A model generated the notes under the pieces. It saw nothing but the letters and a program-made list of their open reading frames with translations, had not been told where the DNA came from and made no database searches. A stretch of 64,000 bases of DNA, taken from NCBI GenBank assembly GCA_045596365.1, contig JAZOCE010000003.1, positions 1 to 64,000 of the forward strand, given 5' to 3'. The position numbers were made by a program, and so were the translations under genes. Position 1 is the first letter of the stretch. Each line of letters starts with the position of its first letter. Origin of the DNA: RGIG4079 sp045596365. Lineage in GTDB: Bacteria; Bacteroidota; Bacteroidia; Bacteroidales; Muribaculaceae. Below are positions 1 through 8,027 of the stretch, in pieces.

Positions 1-130
1 GGTACAACCTTTTTTATTCCCAACAAAATTTTTATCAACTTTTTTTGATTTTTATTTTTTCGGAGCTCTCGAGCGTGGCTTTTATCGCCACCGGATGTCT
101 GTCGCTACAGCCTCCCTCTCAAAAGCGAGT
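1..130 (-). other. Leader of an outward-facing transcript, three small hairpins
   Basis: No reading frame is supported here. Read leftward, the stretch follows a Bacteroidetes-type promoter and holds three adjacent perfect stems: 99-110 (CTGT/ACAG), 75-91 (GTGGC/GCCAC) and 65-74 (GCTC/GAGC). An A-rich tract then runs to the window edge. I infer it is the 5' leader of a gene or stable RNA lying to the left of the window. Its identity cannot be told from here. Confidence 0.4.
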
Positions 131-163
131 GCAAAGGTAGATACTTTTTGCGAAACAGCAAAA
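131..163 (-). promoter_or_regulatory. Promoter firing out of the left edge
   Basis: On the minus strand a TACCTTTGC -7 element (131-139) sits 19 nt after a TTTTG -33 element (159-163). Both boxes and their spacing fit the Bacteroidetes housekeeping sigma consensus. Nothing on the minus strand inside the window is served by it, so its target lies to the left. Confidence 0.6.
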
Positions 164-293
164 TAAATTTACGACTTTTTCAACGCAAATTTCAGCCTTC
201 AATATTTATTCCACTATATACCACCATATTATGATAATTATTTTTTTAGTATTTTTAAGCCAAGCAATATTTCTGCAATATCACTATTTGCTA

Positions 294-324
294 TTTGAGA
301 TTGACACATTTTTTATTATTTTCG
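294..324 (+). promoter_or_regulatory. Probable promoter of the DUF1460 gene
   Basis: TTTG at 294-297, a 19-nt spacer, then TATTTTCG at 317-324, one base off the TAnnTTTG consensus. The predicted start of transcription lies about 25 nt before the ATG at 355. Confidence 0.45.
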
Positions 325-354
325 CACAAAAATTTAATGACTCATTAATTTAAT

Positions 355-1215
355 ATGAAAAAAGCATTAATAATTATTCTCTCTTTGTACGCATTTTGCG
401 CAAATGCAATCACGATAGGGCAAGTAAGATTTCACGATGAAGTATCAGACACAACAAAAATCACAGAATTATTAATCGCCACCGCAAAACAAGATTTCGA
501 TAATCCAAACAGCAGGATTGAATATATCGCTCGTTGTTTCTTAGGCAAACCCTATGTTGCACACACCTTAGAAAACGGAACTGAAATGTTGACAGTAAAC
601 ATCGATGAGGTAGATTGCACAACTTTCGTTGAGACCGTTATAGCATTAGCTTATACCATCGAAGAAGGACGTTCTTGTTGGAGAGATTTTATCCATAATC
701 TTGAAAAAATCAGATATCGCAATGGGCAATTGGATGGATATAGCTCGAGACTACACTATATCAGCGATTGGATTATTGATAACTGCCATCGAGGAAATAT
801 CAAAGAGGTATCAAACACATTCCCATACCACTCATATCAAATAAAAAGTCTTGATTTCATGAGCAGAAACAGGGAAAAATACGCAGCATTAAAAGACTCT
901 ACCGAATTTGAACGCATTAAAAATACCGAAATAGGCTACAGGAATCACCGTTTCCCATATATAAAGAAAGAAAACTTACGCAAAAAAGAGGTCCAGGCTG
1001 CATTTAAAGAGGGAGATATAGTTGCTCTCACAACAAATATAGAAGGGCTCGATGTGAGCCACCTTGGAATAATAACTCTCATCAACAACACCCCACACTT
1101 ATTGCACGCATCTTCAGCCAAGGGAGATGTTACCATTGAAAGCAAGCCCCTCCACGAGACATTATCAAAAAATCGATATAACACAGGAGTAAGAGTAATC
1201 CGTCTCAATCAATAA
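355..1215 (+). CDS. DUF1460 family secreted amidase-like protein
   Basis: The 286-residue product has an N-terminal signal peptide (about residues 1-18, ending ANA). It matches the DUF1460 family, which belongs to the NlpC/P60-type cysteine peptidase fold and is linked to N-acetylmuramoyl-L-alanine amidase activity in Bacteroidetes. Visible hallmarks are DEVDCTTFVETV with the presumed catalytic Cys88, and VSHLGI with His236 near the C terminus. By family it probably trims peptidoglycan or muropeptides in the periplasm; this is inference, as no substrate can be read from the sequence. It has its own promoter, and its stop codon overlaps the end of the convergent phosphoethanolamine transferase gene by 11 bp, so no terminator fits between them. 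Confidence 0.85.
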   Translation: MKKALIIILSLYAFCANAITIGQVRFHDEVSDTTKITELLIATAKQDFDNPNSRIEYIARCFLGKPYVAHTLENGTEMLTVNIDEVDCTTFVETVIALAYTIEEGRSCWRDFIHNLEKIRYRNGQLDGYSSRLHYISDWIIDNCHRGNIKEVSNTFPYHSYQIKSLDFMSRNREKYAALKDSTEFERIKNTEIGYRNHRFPYIKKENLRKKEVQAAFKEGDIVALTTNIEGLDVSHLGIITLINNTPHLLHASSAKGDVTIESKPLHETLSKNRYNTGVRVIRLNQ

Positions 1216-2905
1216 CATGCTCATATTCCCATATTTTCTCATCGACATATCGTGGTTTCGGCACATAATCAGGAGACAATACATCAATAGCTGGATTATA
1301 ATACTTATATAAACTTCCAGTCATTGACATAAGCATATAGACAACATTTGCCGTTGAGAATGGTCTGTTCAACGCAATCTCTATTTTATCCTTAATATCA
1401 GGATTATTAGTTAAATACGAATTATTGGCATAAATTATAAATGGCACTTCCACATTTTTCTCTCCGCGACCAGAAAACGCACCTTCATCATATACATTTT
1501 CTCCATGATCAGAAAAATAAATTACGATTGAAGGCTCTTTTATTCTTGACACGCATTTAATTATATCGTTTAGAATATAATCAGTATATCTTATTGAATT
1601 ATCATATTCCGCTCTTCGTTGAGCCATTTTATTGTCAAGCCATGTGAGCGAATCCTTCATTTGCAACTCATCATTTGCATTAAATACCTGAAAATCCGCA
1701 GGATATCTAAATCTGAATTCAACATGAGAGCCATATAAATGAAGAAATATCATCTTATTTTCAATCGTATCAGACAATGCTTCTTTAAAGTCGGGCAATA
1801 ACACTTCATCAAATTTTATAGCCAATGCATCTTCTGAATTTTCTGCCCCTACATACTTTATGACATCGGCATTCATTGTCATCACTCCCGATGTATTACT
1901 AACATTTCCTGTTCGTTCTTGATTTGACAACCAAAATGTTTTATATCCTACCGCATTAAAATAATCAACAAGTAATGGATATTCGAGTCCATCTCCCGAT
2001 GTAATATCATCTTCTTTAAATGACAATATCCGCTCCATATTTCCCGTAGTACTTGCCGACGAGCCAATCGCATCGGTAAAAACAAATAAGCTATCACGCA
2101 TAGAGTCAAGAAAAGGCGTTGTCGGGAGGTGATAACCATAAAGTGAATGATGATTTCTTGATGCACTCTCTCCAAGTACCACCATAACATTAGTTGCTAT
2201 ATGCCTACTAAAGGCTGTGTGTTTATCCGGAAGTTCTTTTTTACTATTTTTTAATCGTTCAAATTGCAGATCCCACTGATAAACCTCCATTCCATACTTT
2301 ATCGTCCGAGCTACCATAGAATGAGCTGTACGACCAGACGTAAAACTTAGGCAGTAATATGCAAACAGAAGAAAGCCTATACCTCCTATTATCATAACAA
2401 ACGAATTAAATACTTTTTTTCCAATATATTTAATTACATAGAATAAAACAATTAACAATCCTAACAATATATATGTAATAGGGAGAGTAAAAACTCCAAT
2501 AATATTATAAAATAATCCCGGGACAAATTCAAGCACTTCATTTTTTGTAGTTTGAGCTATTATAAACATCATCTTCCGAGTTAAGCCAAACTCATATAAT
2601 TCAAAGCTTACAAAATTCAAAATTGAAACAATCGCATATAAAAATATCAGCACATTGCACACTACCCTCGATAGTCGCCATTGCCAACACCAGTTATAAA
2701 TCAATAACATGATTGTCCCTTTAAACGCCCCCACTGTTATAGCATACACTATTCTCACCCATAAATCTATCTTAAATATTTCAGCGTTGGGGATATCCCA
2801 AATACTCATAGTACTAAGCAATGATAAGAATAACCACATCCGCTTATGACGTAGTAAAATATCGGAATTTAGGAATCGGCAATGGTTACATTTATCGCTT
2901 AGCAT
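1205..2905 (-). CDS. Phosphoethanolamine transferase (EptA-like, sulfatase fold)
   Basis: The 566-residue inner-membrane protein has about five hydrophobic segments in residues 23-190, followed by a periplasmic alkaline-phosphatase/sulfatase-type domain. Family motifs are visible: GESASR (Glu246) with LYGY and TTPF just after it, a Thr-rich stretch ASTTGN near 285-289 where the family nucleophile lies, and YFSDHGEN (Asp466, His467). Enzymes of this family move phosphoethanolamine from phosphatidylethanolamine onto lipid A or other glycans, which lowers surface charge and can give resistance to cationic peptides. The exact acceptor is not visible. The start could also be Met23, just before the first membrane helix. 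A TATCTTTG box at 2967-2974 lies upstream. Confidence 0.85.
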   Translation of the reverse strand: MLSDKCNHCRFLNSDILLRHKRMWLFLSLLSTMSIWDIPNAEIFKIDLWVRIVYAITVGAFKGTIMLLIYNWCWQWRLSRVVCNVLIFLYAIVSILNFVSFELYEFGLTRKMMFIIAQTTKNEVLEFVPGLFYNIIGVFTLPITYILLGLLIVLFYVIKYIGKKVFNSFVMIIGGIGFLLFAYYCLSFTSGRTAHSMVARTIKYGMEVYQWDLQFERLKNSKKELPDKHTAFSRHIATNVMVVLGESASRNHHSLYGYHLPTTPFLDSMRDSLFVFTDAIGSSASTTGNMERILSFKEDDITSGDGLEYPLLVDYFNAVGYKTFWLSNQERTGNVSNTSGVMTMNADVIKYVGAENSEDALAIKFDEVLLPDFKEALSDTIENKMIFLHLYGSHVEFRFRYPADFQVFNANDELQMKDSLTWLDNKMAQRRAEYDNSIRYTDYILNDIIKCVSRIKEPSIVIYFSDHGENVYDEGAFSGRGEKNVEVPFIIYANNSYLTNNPDIKDKIEIALNRPFSTANVVYMLMSMTGSLYKYYNPAIDVLSPDYVPKPRYVDEKIWEYEHVID

Positions 2906-2966
2906 GAGTTAAAATATTGCTATATAAATAATAAAATTTAGTAAGACGAATTTTAATATAATAAAA

Positions 2967-2974
2967 CAAAGATA
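2967..2974 (-). promoter_or_regulatory. -7 element upstream of the phosphoethanolamine transferase
   Basis: On the minus strand TATCTTTG matches the TAnnTTTG consensus and lies about 60 nt before the start codon at 2905. The -33 region holds only a weak TTG, so this is a moderate prediction. Confidence 0.4.
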
Positions 2975-3035
2975 GAGAAAATTATAAAAACAACCTTTAT
3001 CTTATCTCCTCAATATTTCAATCAAAAGGAAAATC

Positions 3036-3082
3036 CCCCCAAAAAGCGACAAGGTCGCCTCATGAAAAGAGACGACCTTGTC
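3036..3082 (-). terminator. Intrinsic terminator of eno
   Basis: A perfect 10-bp inverted repeat (3048-3057 with 3073-3082, GACAAGGTCG/CGACCTTGTC) lies just past the eno stop. On the minus strand it is followed by GCTTTTTGGGG. Position and structure fit a rho-independent terminator. Confidence 0.8.
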
Positions 3083-3101
3083 CAATATATTGTTTAACTA
3101 A

Positions 3102-4397
3102 TTATGCTTGTGGCATTTTTGTTAGCTTACCATAACCATATTCAGCATTTTCGCCAAGCTCTTCTTGAATACGAAGTAGTTGATTATATTTAGCCATACG
3201 GTCAGAACGGCTTGCTGAACCTGTTTTGATTTGTCCTGCATTTGTTGCAACAGCGATATCAGCGATTGTTGCATCTTCTGTTTCACCTGAACGGTGAGAG
3301 ATAACTGCAGTATAACCATTGCGTTGTGCAAGTTCAACAGCACGAAGAGTTTCAGTAAGTGAACCAATTTGGTTAACTTTAACAAGGATAGAGTTAGCAC
3401 AACCTGTTTCAATACCTTTCTTGAGATATTTAACGTTAGTAACGAACAAGTCATCACCAACCAATTGACAGCGGTTACCGATAAGGTCAGTAAGGATTTT
3501 CCAACCTTCCCAGTCATTTTCAGCCATACCATCTTCGATTGAATCGATTGGATAGTTTTCTACAAGAGTCTTAAGATATTCAGCTTGTTCTTGAGAACTA
3601 CGTTTTGCACCATTAGCACCTTCTTTCCAAGTGTAGTCATATACACCATCTTTATAGAATTCAGAAGAAGCACAGTCAAGACCAATAGTGATGTCTTTTC
3701 CAGGAACATAACCTGCAAGTTCGATTGCTTTCATGATTACGTTAAGAGCATCTTCAGTTCCGTCAAGAGTAGGAGCAAAACCACCTTCATCACCTACTGC
3801 TGTTGATAGATTACGATCATGTAGCACTTTTTTAAGGTTATGGAATACTTCTGTTCCCATGCGGATACCTTCTTTGAAGCAGCATGCACCGATAGAACGA
3901 ATCATGAATTCTTGGAAAGCGATAGGAGCATCAGAGTGAGCACCACCATTGATGATATTCATCATTGGAACAGGAAGTGCATATGCATTGCATCCACCGA
4001 TGTATTTATACAAAGGCATATCAAGGTAATCAGCAGCAGCTTTTGCTACAGCAAGAGAAACACCAAGGATTGCATTAGCACCAAGATTTGATTTTGTTTC
4101 AGTTCCATCGAGTGCAATCATTGTTTCATCAATCTTGATTTGTTCAAGAGCACTCATTCCAACCAATGCTTGAGCGATAGGGCCATTAACGTTAGCAACA
4201 GCTTTTGCTACACCTTTACCCATGTAACGGCTTTTATCTCCGTCACGTAGTTCAAGAGCTTCGTTAACACCTGTTGATGCACCAGAAGGAACAGATGCAC
4301 GACCACGAGCGCCTGATTCCAAAATTACGTCAACTTCTACTGTAGGATTACCACGTGAGTCTAATACTTCACGACCAATGATTTTTTCAATTTTCAT
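3102..4397 (-). CDS. eno: Enolase
   Basis: Enolase (2-phosphoglycerate to phosphoenolpyruvate, cytoplasmic glycolysis) of 431 residues, the usual bacterial length. The N-terminal domain carries SGASTG (about 38-43). The barrel carries GDEGGFAP (general acid Glu near 209), the Mg ligands in GLDCASSEF, SIEDGM and GDDLFVTN, the catalytic lysine in ILVKVNQIG, and SHRSGETED. The start is fixed by the typical MKIEKIIGREVLDSRG beginning. It lies downstream of rplQ on the same strand, but a strong terminator and a separate promoter stand between them, so it is probably an independent unit. Placement of eno after the ribosomal operon is common in Bacteroidales. Confidence 0.98.
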   Translation of the reverse strand: MKIEKIIGREVLDSRGNPTVEVDVILESGARGRASVPSGASTGVNEALELRDGDKSRYMGKGVAKAVANVNGPIAQALVGMSALEQIKIDETMIALDGTETKSNLGANAILGVSLAVAKAAADYLDMPLYKYIGGCNAYALPVPMMNIINGGAHSDAPIAFQEFMIRSIGACCFKEGIRMGTEVFHNLKKVLHDRNLSTAVGDEGGFAPTLDGTEDALNVIMKAIELAGYVPGKDITIGLDCASSEFYKDGVYDYTWKEGANGAKRSSQEQAEYLKTLVENYPIDSIEDGMAENDWEGWKILTDLIGNRCQLVGDDLFVTNVKYLKKGIETGCANSILVKVNQIGSLTETLRAVELAQRNGYTAVISHRSGETEDATIADIAVATNAGQIKTGSASRSDRMAKYNQLLRIQEELGENAEYGYGKLTKMPQA

Positions 4398-4461
4398 AAT
4401 GTTTTACCTTAAAAACTTAGTAAAAATATTTGATTAAAATTTATTACATTTTATTGCGATA

Positions 4462-4496
4462 CAAAGATACAAAAAATTAATGGCAGTATTATCAAA
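4462..4496 (-). promoter_or_regulatory. Promoter of eno
   Basis: On the minus strand TTTG (4493-4496) is followed after 23 nt by TATCTTTG (4462-4469). The spacer is slightly longer than the usual 19-21 nt. The predicted 5' UTR is about 60 nt. Confidence 0.5.
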
Positions 4497-4523
4497 TATT
4501 TCAATAAAAACATCTAAAAATAC

Positions 4524-4556
4524 AAATGGTTGCATCAAGTTGTGATGCAACCATTT
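4524..4556 (-). terminator. Terminator of the ribosomal protein operon after rplQ
   Basis: A perfect 14-bp stem (4524-4537 with 4543-4556) with a 5-nt loop is followed on the minus strand by GTATTTTTAG. It lies 35 nt past the rplQ stop and closes the long rpsL-rplQ transcription unit. Confidence 0.85.
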
Positions 4557-4590
4557 ATATTCAGAATTTATTCTTAATCGTTGTTCAGAA

Positions 4591-5076
4591 TTATTCTGCT
4601 GCTTCTTCAGTCTTTGGAGCTTCTGCAGGTGCAACTTCAGCTGCAGGAGCTGCATTGCTCTTACGAGAACGACGTGTGCGTCCTGCTTTCTTAGCTGTTT
4701 TTTCTTTAAGCATGTTTTCGTTGTAGTCAACAAGCTCAATGAAGCAAGTTTTAGCGTTATCACCAAGACGATTACCAGTCTTAAGAATACGAGTATATCC
4801 ACCTGGACGATCTGCAATTTTTTGAGCTACTTCACGGAAAAGTTCAGTAACGGCTTCCTTGTTTTGAAGGTAGCTGAACACAACACGACGATTGTGCATT
4901 GTGTCTTCCTTAGCACGATTGATAAGAGGCTCAGCATATACACGAAGAGCTTTAGCCTTTGCAAGAGTAGTAAAAATGCGCTTGCGAAGGATGAGTGCAA
5001 TTGTCATGTTAGCGAGCAAAGCTTCGCGGTGAGCTTTTTTGCGGCCAAGGTGATTGAATTTTTTATTATGTCTCAT
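4591..5076 (-). CDS. rplQ: 50S ribosomal protein L17 (bL17)
   Basis: The conserved L17 core starts MRHNKKFNHLGRKKAHREALLA and covers about residues 1-118. It binds 23S rRNA near the exit tunnel. The protein is 161 residues against about 120-130 in most bacteria. The excess is a C-terminal tail of roughly 40 residues: a basic patch (GRTRRSRKS) followed by an Ala/Pro/Glu-rich low-complexity end. Such tails are usual in Bacteroidetes L17. It is the last gene of the operon, 5 nt after rpoA. Confidence 0.97.
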   Translation of the reverse strand: MRHNKKFNHLGRKKAHREALLANMTIALILRKRIFTTLAKAKALRVYAEPLINRAKEDTMHNRRVVFSYLQNKEAVTELFREVAQKIADRPGGYTRILKTGNRLGDNAKTCFIELVDYNENMLKEKTAKKAGRTRRSRKSNAAPAAEVAPAEAPKTEEAAE

Positions 5077-5081
5077 CGTTA

Positions 5082-6074
5082 TTACTCTTTATCTAATTTA
5101 TACTTTGAAATGTCCATCCCGAAAGATAGGTTGAGGTTAGCGAGAAGTTCATCAAGCTCTGTAAGAGATTTCTTACCGAAATTACGGAATTTAAGAAGAT
5201 CAGTCTTATTAAATACAACTAATTCGCCTAGAGTTTCTACTTCAGCACTCTTCAAACAATTCAATGCACGAACAGAAAGGTCCATATCAACAAGTTTTGA
5301 CTTGAGAAGTTGACGCATGTGAAGAACTTCTTCATCAAATTCTTCATTTCCATCGTTTTCTGTTGTTTCAAGAGTTATCTTTTCATCAGAGAAAAGCATG
5401 AAATGATAGATTAATATCTTAGCTGCTTCTTTCAACGCATCCTTTGGATGTATTGAGCCATTAGTTGTAATCTCAATGATAAGTTTCTCGTAGTCGGTCT
5501 TCTGATCAACGCGGAAGTTCTCAATAGCATACTTCACATTCTTGATTGGAGTATAGATTGAGTCAATAGCCAATACGTTAATGTCATCATTAGGATTAAC
5601 ATTTTCTTCAGCTGGAACCCATCCACGACCTTTATTAATTGTGAGTTCTAATTGGAAACTTGCGTTAGGATCCAAATGACATATAACTAAGTCGGGATTG
5701 AGGACTTCAAAACCAGACAATACCTTACCTATGTCACCGGCTTTGAACACCTCTTGTCCTGACACTGAAATAGTAGCCTTTTCAAACTCTGTATCTTCTA
5801 CGATTTGTTTGAGGTCAACTTTCTTGAGATTTAGAATTATATTGGTTACATCTTCCTTGACGCCGGGAATAGTATCAAACTCGTGTTGAACGCCATCAAT
5901 GCGAATTGATGAAATCGCATATCCTTCAAGAGAAGAAAGAAGAATGCGACGCAATGCGTTACCCACTGTTATACCATAACCAGGCTCCAATGGCTTGAAC
6001 TCAAACTTACCATAGAAGCTATCAGCTTCTAACATAAGGACTTTGTCAGGTTTTTGAAATGCTAAAATAGCCAT
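5082..6074 (-). CDS. rpoA: RNA polymerase subunit alpha
   Basis: Alpha subunit of RNA polymerase, 330 residues. The N-terminal assembly domain (about 1-230) includes GYGITVGNALRRILLSSLEG, the beta/beta' docking and dimer segment. A linker of acidic residues (NDGNEEFDEE) leads to the C-terminal domain (about 255-330), which has the helix-hairpin-helix LLKFRNFGKKSLTEL used for promoter UP-element and regulator contacts. It sits between rpsD (18 nt upstream) and rplQ in the alpha part of the operon, the standard bacterial place. Confidence 0.98.
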   Translation of the reverse strand: MAILAFQKPDKVLMLEADSFYGKFEFKPLEPGYGITVGNALRRILLSSLEGYAISSIRIDGVQHEFDTIPGVKEDVTNIILNLKKVDLKQIVEDTEFEKATISVSGQEVFKAGDIGKVLSGFEVLNPDLVICHLDPNASFQLELTINKGRGWVPAEENVNPNDDINVLAIDSIYTPIKNVKYAIENFRVDQKTDYEKLIIEITTNGSIHPKDALKEAAKILIYHFMLFSDEKITLETTENDGNEEFDEEVLHMRQLLKSKLVDMDLSVRALNCLKSAEVETLGELVVFNKTDLLKFRNFGKKSLTELDELLANLNLSFGMDISKYKLDKE

Positions 6075-6092
6075 GGATCTTTATTTTAATTA

Positions 6093-6698
6093 TTATTTAG
6101 AATACAACTCGACGATCAACTGTTCTTTGATATTTTCAGGAATATCTTCACGAGCAGGAATATGAAGCAATTTGCCGGCTTTAGCTGATTCATCCCATTC
6201 TAACCAAGGATATTTGCTGTGGTTGAAACCAGCAAGAGCATCAGCGATTACTTCAAGAGATTTTGATTTTTCGCGAACACCTACAACATCACCAGGTTTT
6301 ACTGAGTAAGAAGCGATGTTAAGCACTGCACCATTTACTACAATGTGGCGGTGAAGAACCAATTGACGAGCTGCTGCACGAGTAGGAGCAATACCTAAAC
6401 GATAAACAACATTGTCAAGACGAGCTTCGAGCAATTGAAGAAGCACTTCACCTTTCACACCTTTAGTGCGAGAAGCTTTTTCAAATAGATTGCGGAATTG
6501 TTTTTCCAATACACCATAAGTGTATTTTGCTTTTTGCTTTTCGCGGAGCTGAACGCCATATTCTGAAGTTTTTCTTCTTTTATTGACGCCATGTTGTCCT
6601 GGAGGATAATTTCTCTTGGCCAATACCTTATCTTCACCGAAGATAGGTTCTCCGAATTTACGAGCAATTTTAGATTTTGGACCAGTATATCTTGCCAT
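6093..6698 (-). CDS. rpsD: 30S ribosomal protein S4 (uS4)
   Basis: S4 is a primary 16S rRNA-binding protein that nucleates assembly of the 30S body. The 201-residue length is usual. The N-terminal half (MARYTGPKSKIARKFGEPIFG) lacks the four-cysteine zinc site found in some S4 proteins. The S4 RNA-binding domain is at about 90-155 (RLDNVVYRLGIAPTRAAARQLVLHRHIVVNG). It is preceded by a 150-nt gap inside an otherwise tight operon, which I read as a probable S4-binding leader. Confidence 0.98.
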   Translation of the reverse strand: MARYTGPKSKIARKFGEPIFGEDKVLAKRNYPPGQHGVNKRRKTSEYGVQLREKQKAKYTYGVLEKQFRNLFEKASRTKGVKGEVLLQLLEARLDNVVYRLGIAPTRAAARQLVLHRHIVVNGAVLNIASYSVKPGDVVGVREKSKSLEVIADALAGFNHSKYPWLEWDESAKAGKLLHIPAREDIPENIKEQLIVELYSK

Positions 6699-6717
6699 TT
6701 TTAATTCATTTTTTTAT

Positions 6718-6806
6718 GAGACATCGAATGTTTCTTAGTGCAGCCGCGACCATAGAGAGGTGATAAAATTATGGTCTTTCACAATCAAAACACTGCCGTT
6801 TGTCTC
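6718..6806 (-). promoter_or_regulatory. Probable structured leader of rpsD (S4 autoregulation)
   Basis: The 150-nt gap 6699-6848 between rpsK and rpsD has three nested complementary segments on the minus strand: an outer GAGACA/TGTCTC stem (6801-6806 with 6718-6723), AGTG/CACT (6791-6794 with 6737-6740) and an inner GACCATA/TATGGTC hairpin (6770-6776 with 6748-6754). S4 is known to repress its own operon by binding structured leaders in other bacteria, and S4-type leaders have been described in Bacteroidia as far as I recall. The regulatory role here is inferred. Confidence 0.5.
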
Positions 6807-6848
6807 TTGTTAAATAATTAGTGTGTCACAAAAGAGAATTAATGAATA

Positions 6849-7238
6849 TTATACTCTTCTTCTCTTAGGAGGACGACATCCGTTGTGTGGAAGTGGAGTA
6901 ACGTCGATGATTTCAGTTACTTCGATACCAGCACCATGTACTGTACGAATTGCTGACTCGCGACCATTTCCAGGTCCTTTAACGTATGCTTTCACTTTGC
7001 GCAAACCAAGGTCAAATGCAACCTTTGCGCAATCTTGTGCAGCCATTTGAGCAGCATATGGCGTGTTCTTTTTTGAACCACGGAATCCCATTTTACCTGC
7101 ACTTGACCAAGAAATTACTTGACCTTCGCTGTTGGCTAAGCACACAATGATGTTGTTGAAAGATGAGTGAACATGAAGTTGGCCAGCGGCATCAACTTTA
7201 ACGTTTCTCTTCTTAGCTGCGACTGTTTTTTTTGCCAT
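6849..7238 (-). CDS. rpsK: 30S ribosomal protein S11 (uS11)
   Basis: S11 sits on the 30S platform and helps shape the mRNA exit/Shine-Dalgarno cleft. The 129 residues match the family, with the core HVHSSFNNIIVCLANSEGQV and GPGNGRESAIR and the basic C-terminal tail GCRPPKRRRV. It begins 9 nt after rpsM and is followed by the unusually long structured gap before rpsD. Confidence 0.98.
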   Translation of the reverse strand: MAKKTVAAKKRNVKVDAAGQLHVHSSFNNIIVCLANSEGQVISWSSAGKMGFRGSKKNTPYAAQMAAQDCAKVAFDLGLRKVKAYVKGPGNGRESAIRTVHGAGIEVTEIIDVTPLPHNGCRPPKRRRV

Positions 7239-7247
7239 ATTATCTTA

Positions 7248-7628
7248 TTATTTAGTAGCTTTCTTTTTGTTAGCAACAGTTTTCTTGCGACCTTTACGTG
7301 TACGAGCGTTATTTTTAGTGCTTTGTCCACGAAGAGGAAGACCAATACGATGACGAATACCACGGTAGCAACCGATATCCATCAAACGTTTAATATTAAG
7401 TTGAATTTCACTGCGAAGATCACCTTCAACTTTATAGTTAGCGCTAATTACTTCACGTACTTTAGCTGCTTGAGCGTCGGTCCAATCTTTTACTTTAATG
7501 TTTTTATCAACACCAGCCTTCTCAAGAATTGAGTTAGCTGCACTACGACCGATGCCGAAAATATAAGTCAAGGCGATTTCACCTCTTTTGTTTTGGGGGA
7601 GGTCAACTCCCACGATTCTTACTGCCAT
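7248..7628 (-). CDS. rpsM: 30S ribosomal protein S13 (uS13)
   Basis: S13 is a 30S head protein that contacts the P-site tRNA and forms bridge B1 with the 50S. The 126-residue protein starts MAVRIVGVDLPQNKRGEIAL and has the helix-two-turn-helix core (YIFGIGRSAANSILEKAGV). A Lys/Arg-rich tail (NARTRKGRKK) reaches towards the tRNA. It is in the conserved order rpmJ-rpsM-rpsK. Confidence 0.98.
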   Translation of the reverse strand: MAVRIVGVDLPQNKRGEIALTYIFGIGRSAANSILEKAGVDKNIKVKDWTDAQAAKVREVISANYKVEGDLRSEIQLNIKRLMDIGCYRGIRHRIGLPLRGQSTKNNARTRKGRKKTVANKKKATK

Positions 7629-7665
7629 ATCTTATTGACTAATTTATTTGCAAAAATAACAAATA

Positions 7666-7782
7666 TTATCCTTGACGTAGTTTATACTTAGGGTTTTTCT
7701 TATTGATCACATACAAACGTCCCTTGCGACGTACAATTTTGCTGTCTGGGGTGCGCTTCTTAACTGAGGCTCTAACTTTCAT
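7666..7782 (-). CDS. rpmJ: 50S ribosomal protein L36 (bL36), zinc-free form
   Basis: A 38-residue gene between infA and rpsM. The translation starts MKVRASVKKRTPDSKIVRR and ends KKNPKYKLRQG, which matches L36 throughout. The Cys-x2-Cys/Cys-x4-His zinc ribbon of classical L36 is absent: there is no cysteine at all, so this is the C-minus, zinc-independent form. It begins 17 nt after infA. Confidence 0.95.
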   Translation of the reverse strand: MKVRASVKKRTPDSKIVRRKGRLYVINKKNPKYKLRQG

Positions 7783-7799
7783 ATCTTATATTTTTATTA

Positions 7800-8018
7800 T
7801 TATTTGTATCTAAATGCAATTCGACCTTTTGAGAGGTCATAGGGAGACATCTCGACGCGTACTTTGTCGCCGGGAAGAATTTTAATGTAATGCATTCGCA
7901 TTTTGCCTGAAATGTGAGCAGTGATTTCATGCCCATTTTCCAGTTCGACACGGAACATTGCGTTGGATAATGCCTCTACGATGACTCCGTCTTGTTCGAT
8001 TGCAGCTTGTTTTGCCAT
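7800..8018 (-). CDS. infA: Translation initiation factor IF-1
   Basis: IF-1 binds the 30S A site during initiation together with IF-2 and IF-3. The 72-residue protein is a single S1-type OB fold and shows the family sequence MAKQAAIEQDGVIVEALSNAMF, GHEITAHISGKMRM and LPGDKVRVEMSPYDL. It lies 9 nt after map, in the spc region of the operon as in most bacteria. Confidence 0.98.
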   Translation of the reverse strand: MAKQAAIEQDGVIVEALSNAMFRVELENGHEITAHISGKMRMHYIKILPGDKVRVEMSPYDLSKGRIAFRYK

Positions 8019-8027
8019 ATAATAATC

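Noticed and set aside
1205..1215. Overlap of the ends of the DUF1460 and phosphoethanolamine transferase genes considered as an annotation error
   Set aside because: Both stop codons are clear and both C termini are supported by full-length domains; a short convergent overlap is ordinary.
7167..7532. Antisense frames across rpsK and rpsM, and similar ones across eno, fusA and rplB
   Set aside because: All lie opposite certain ribosomal or glycolytic genes and show no family similarity.
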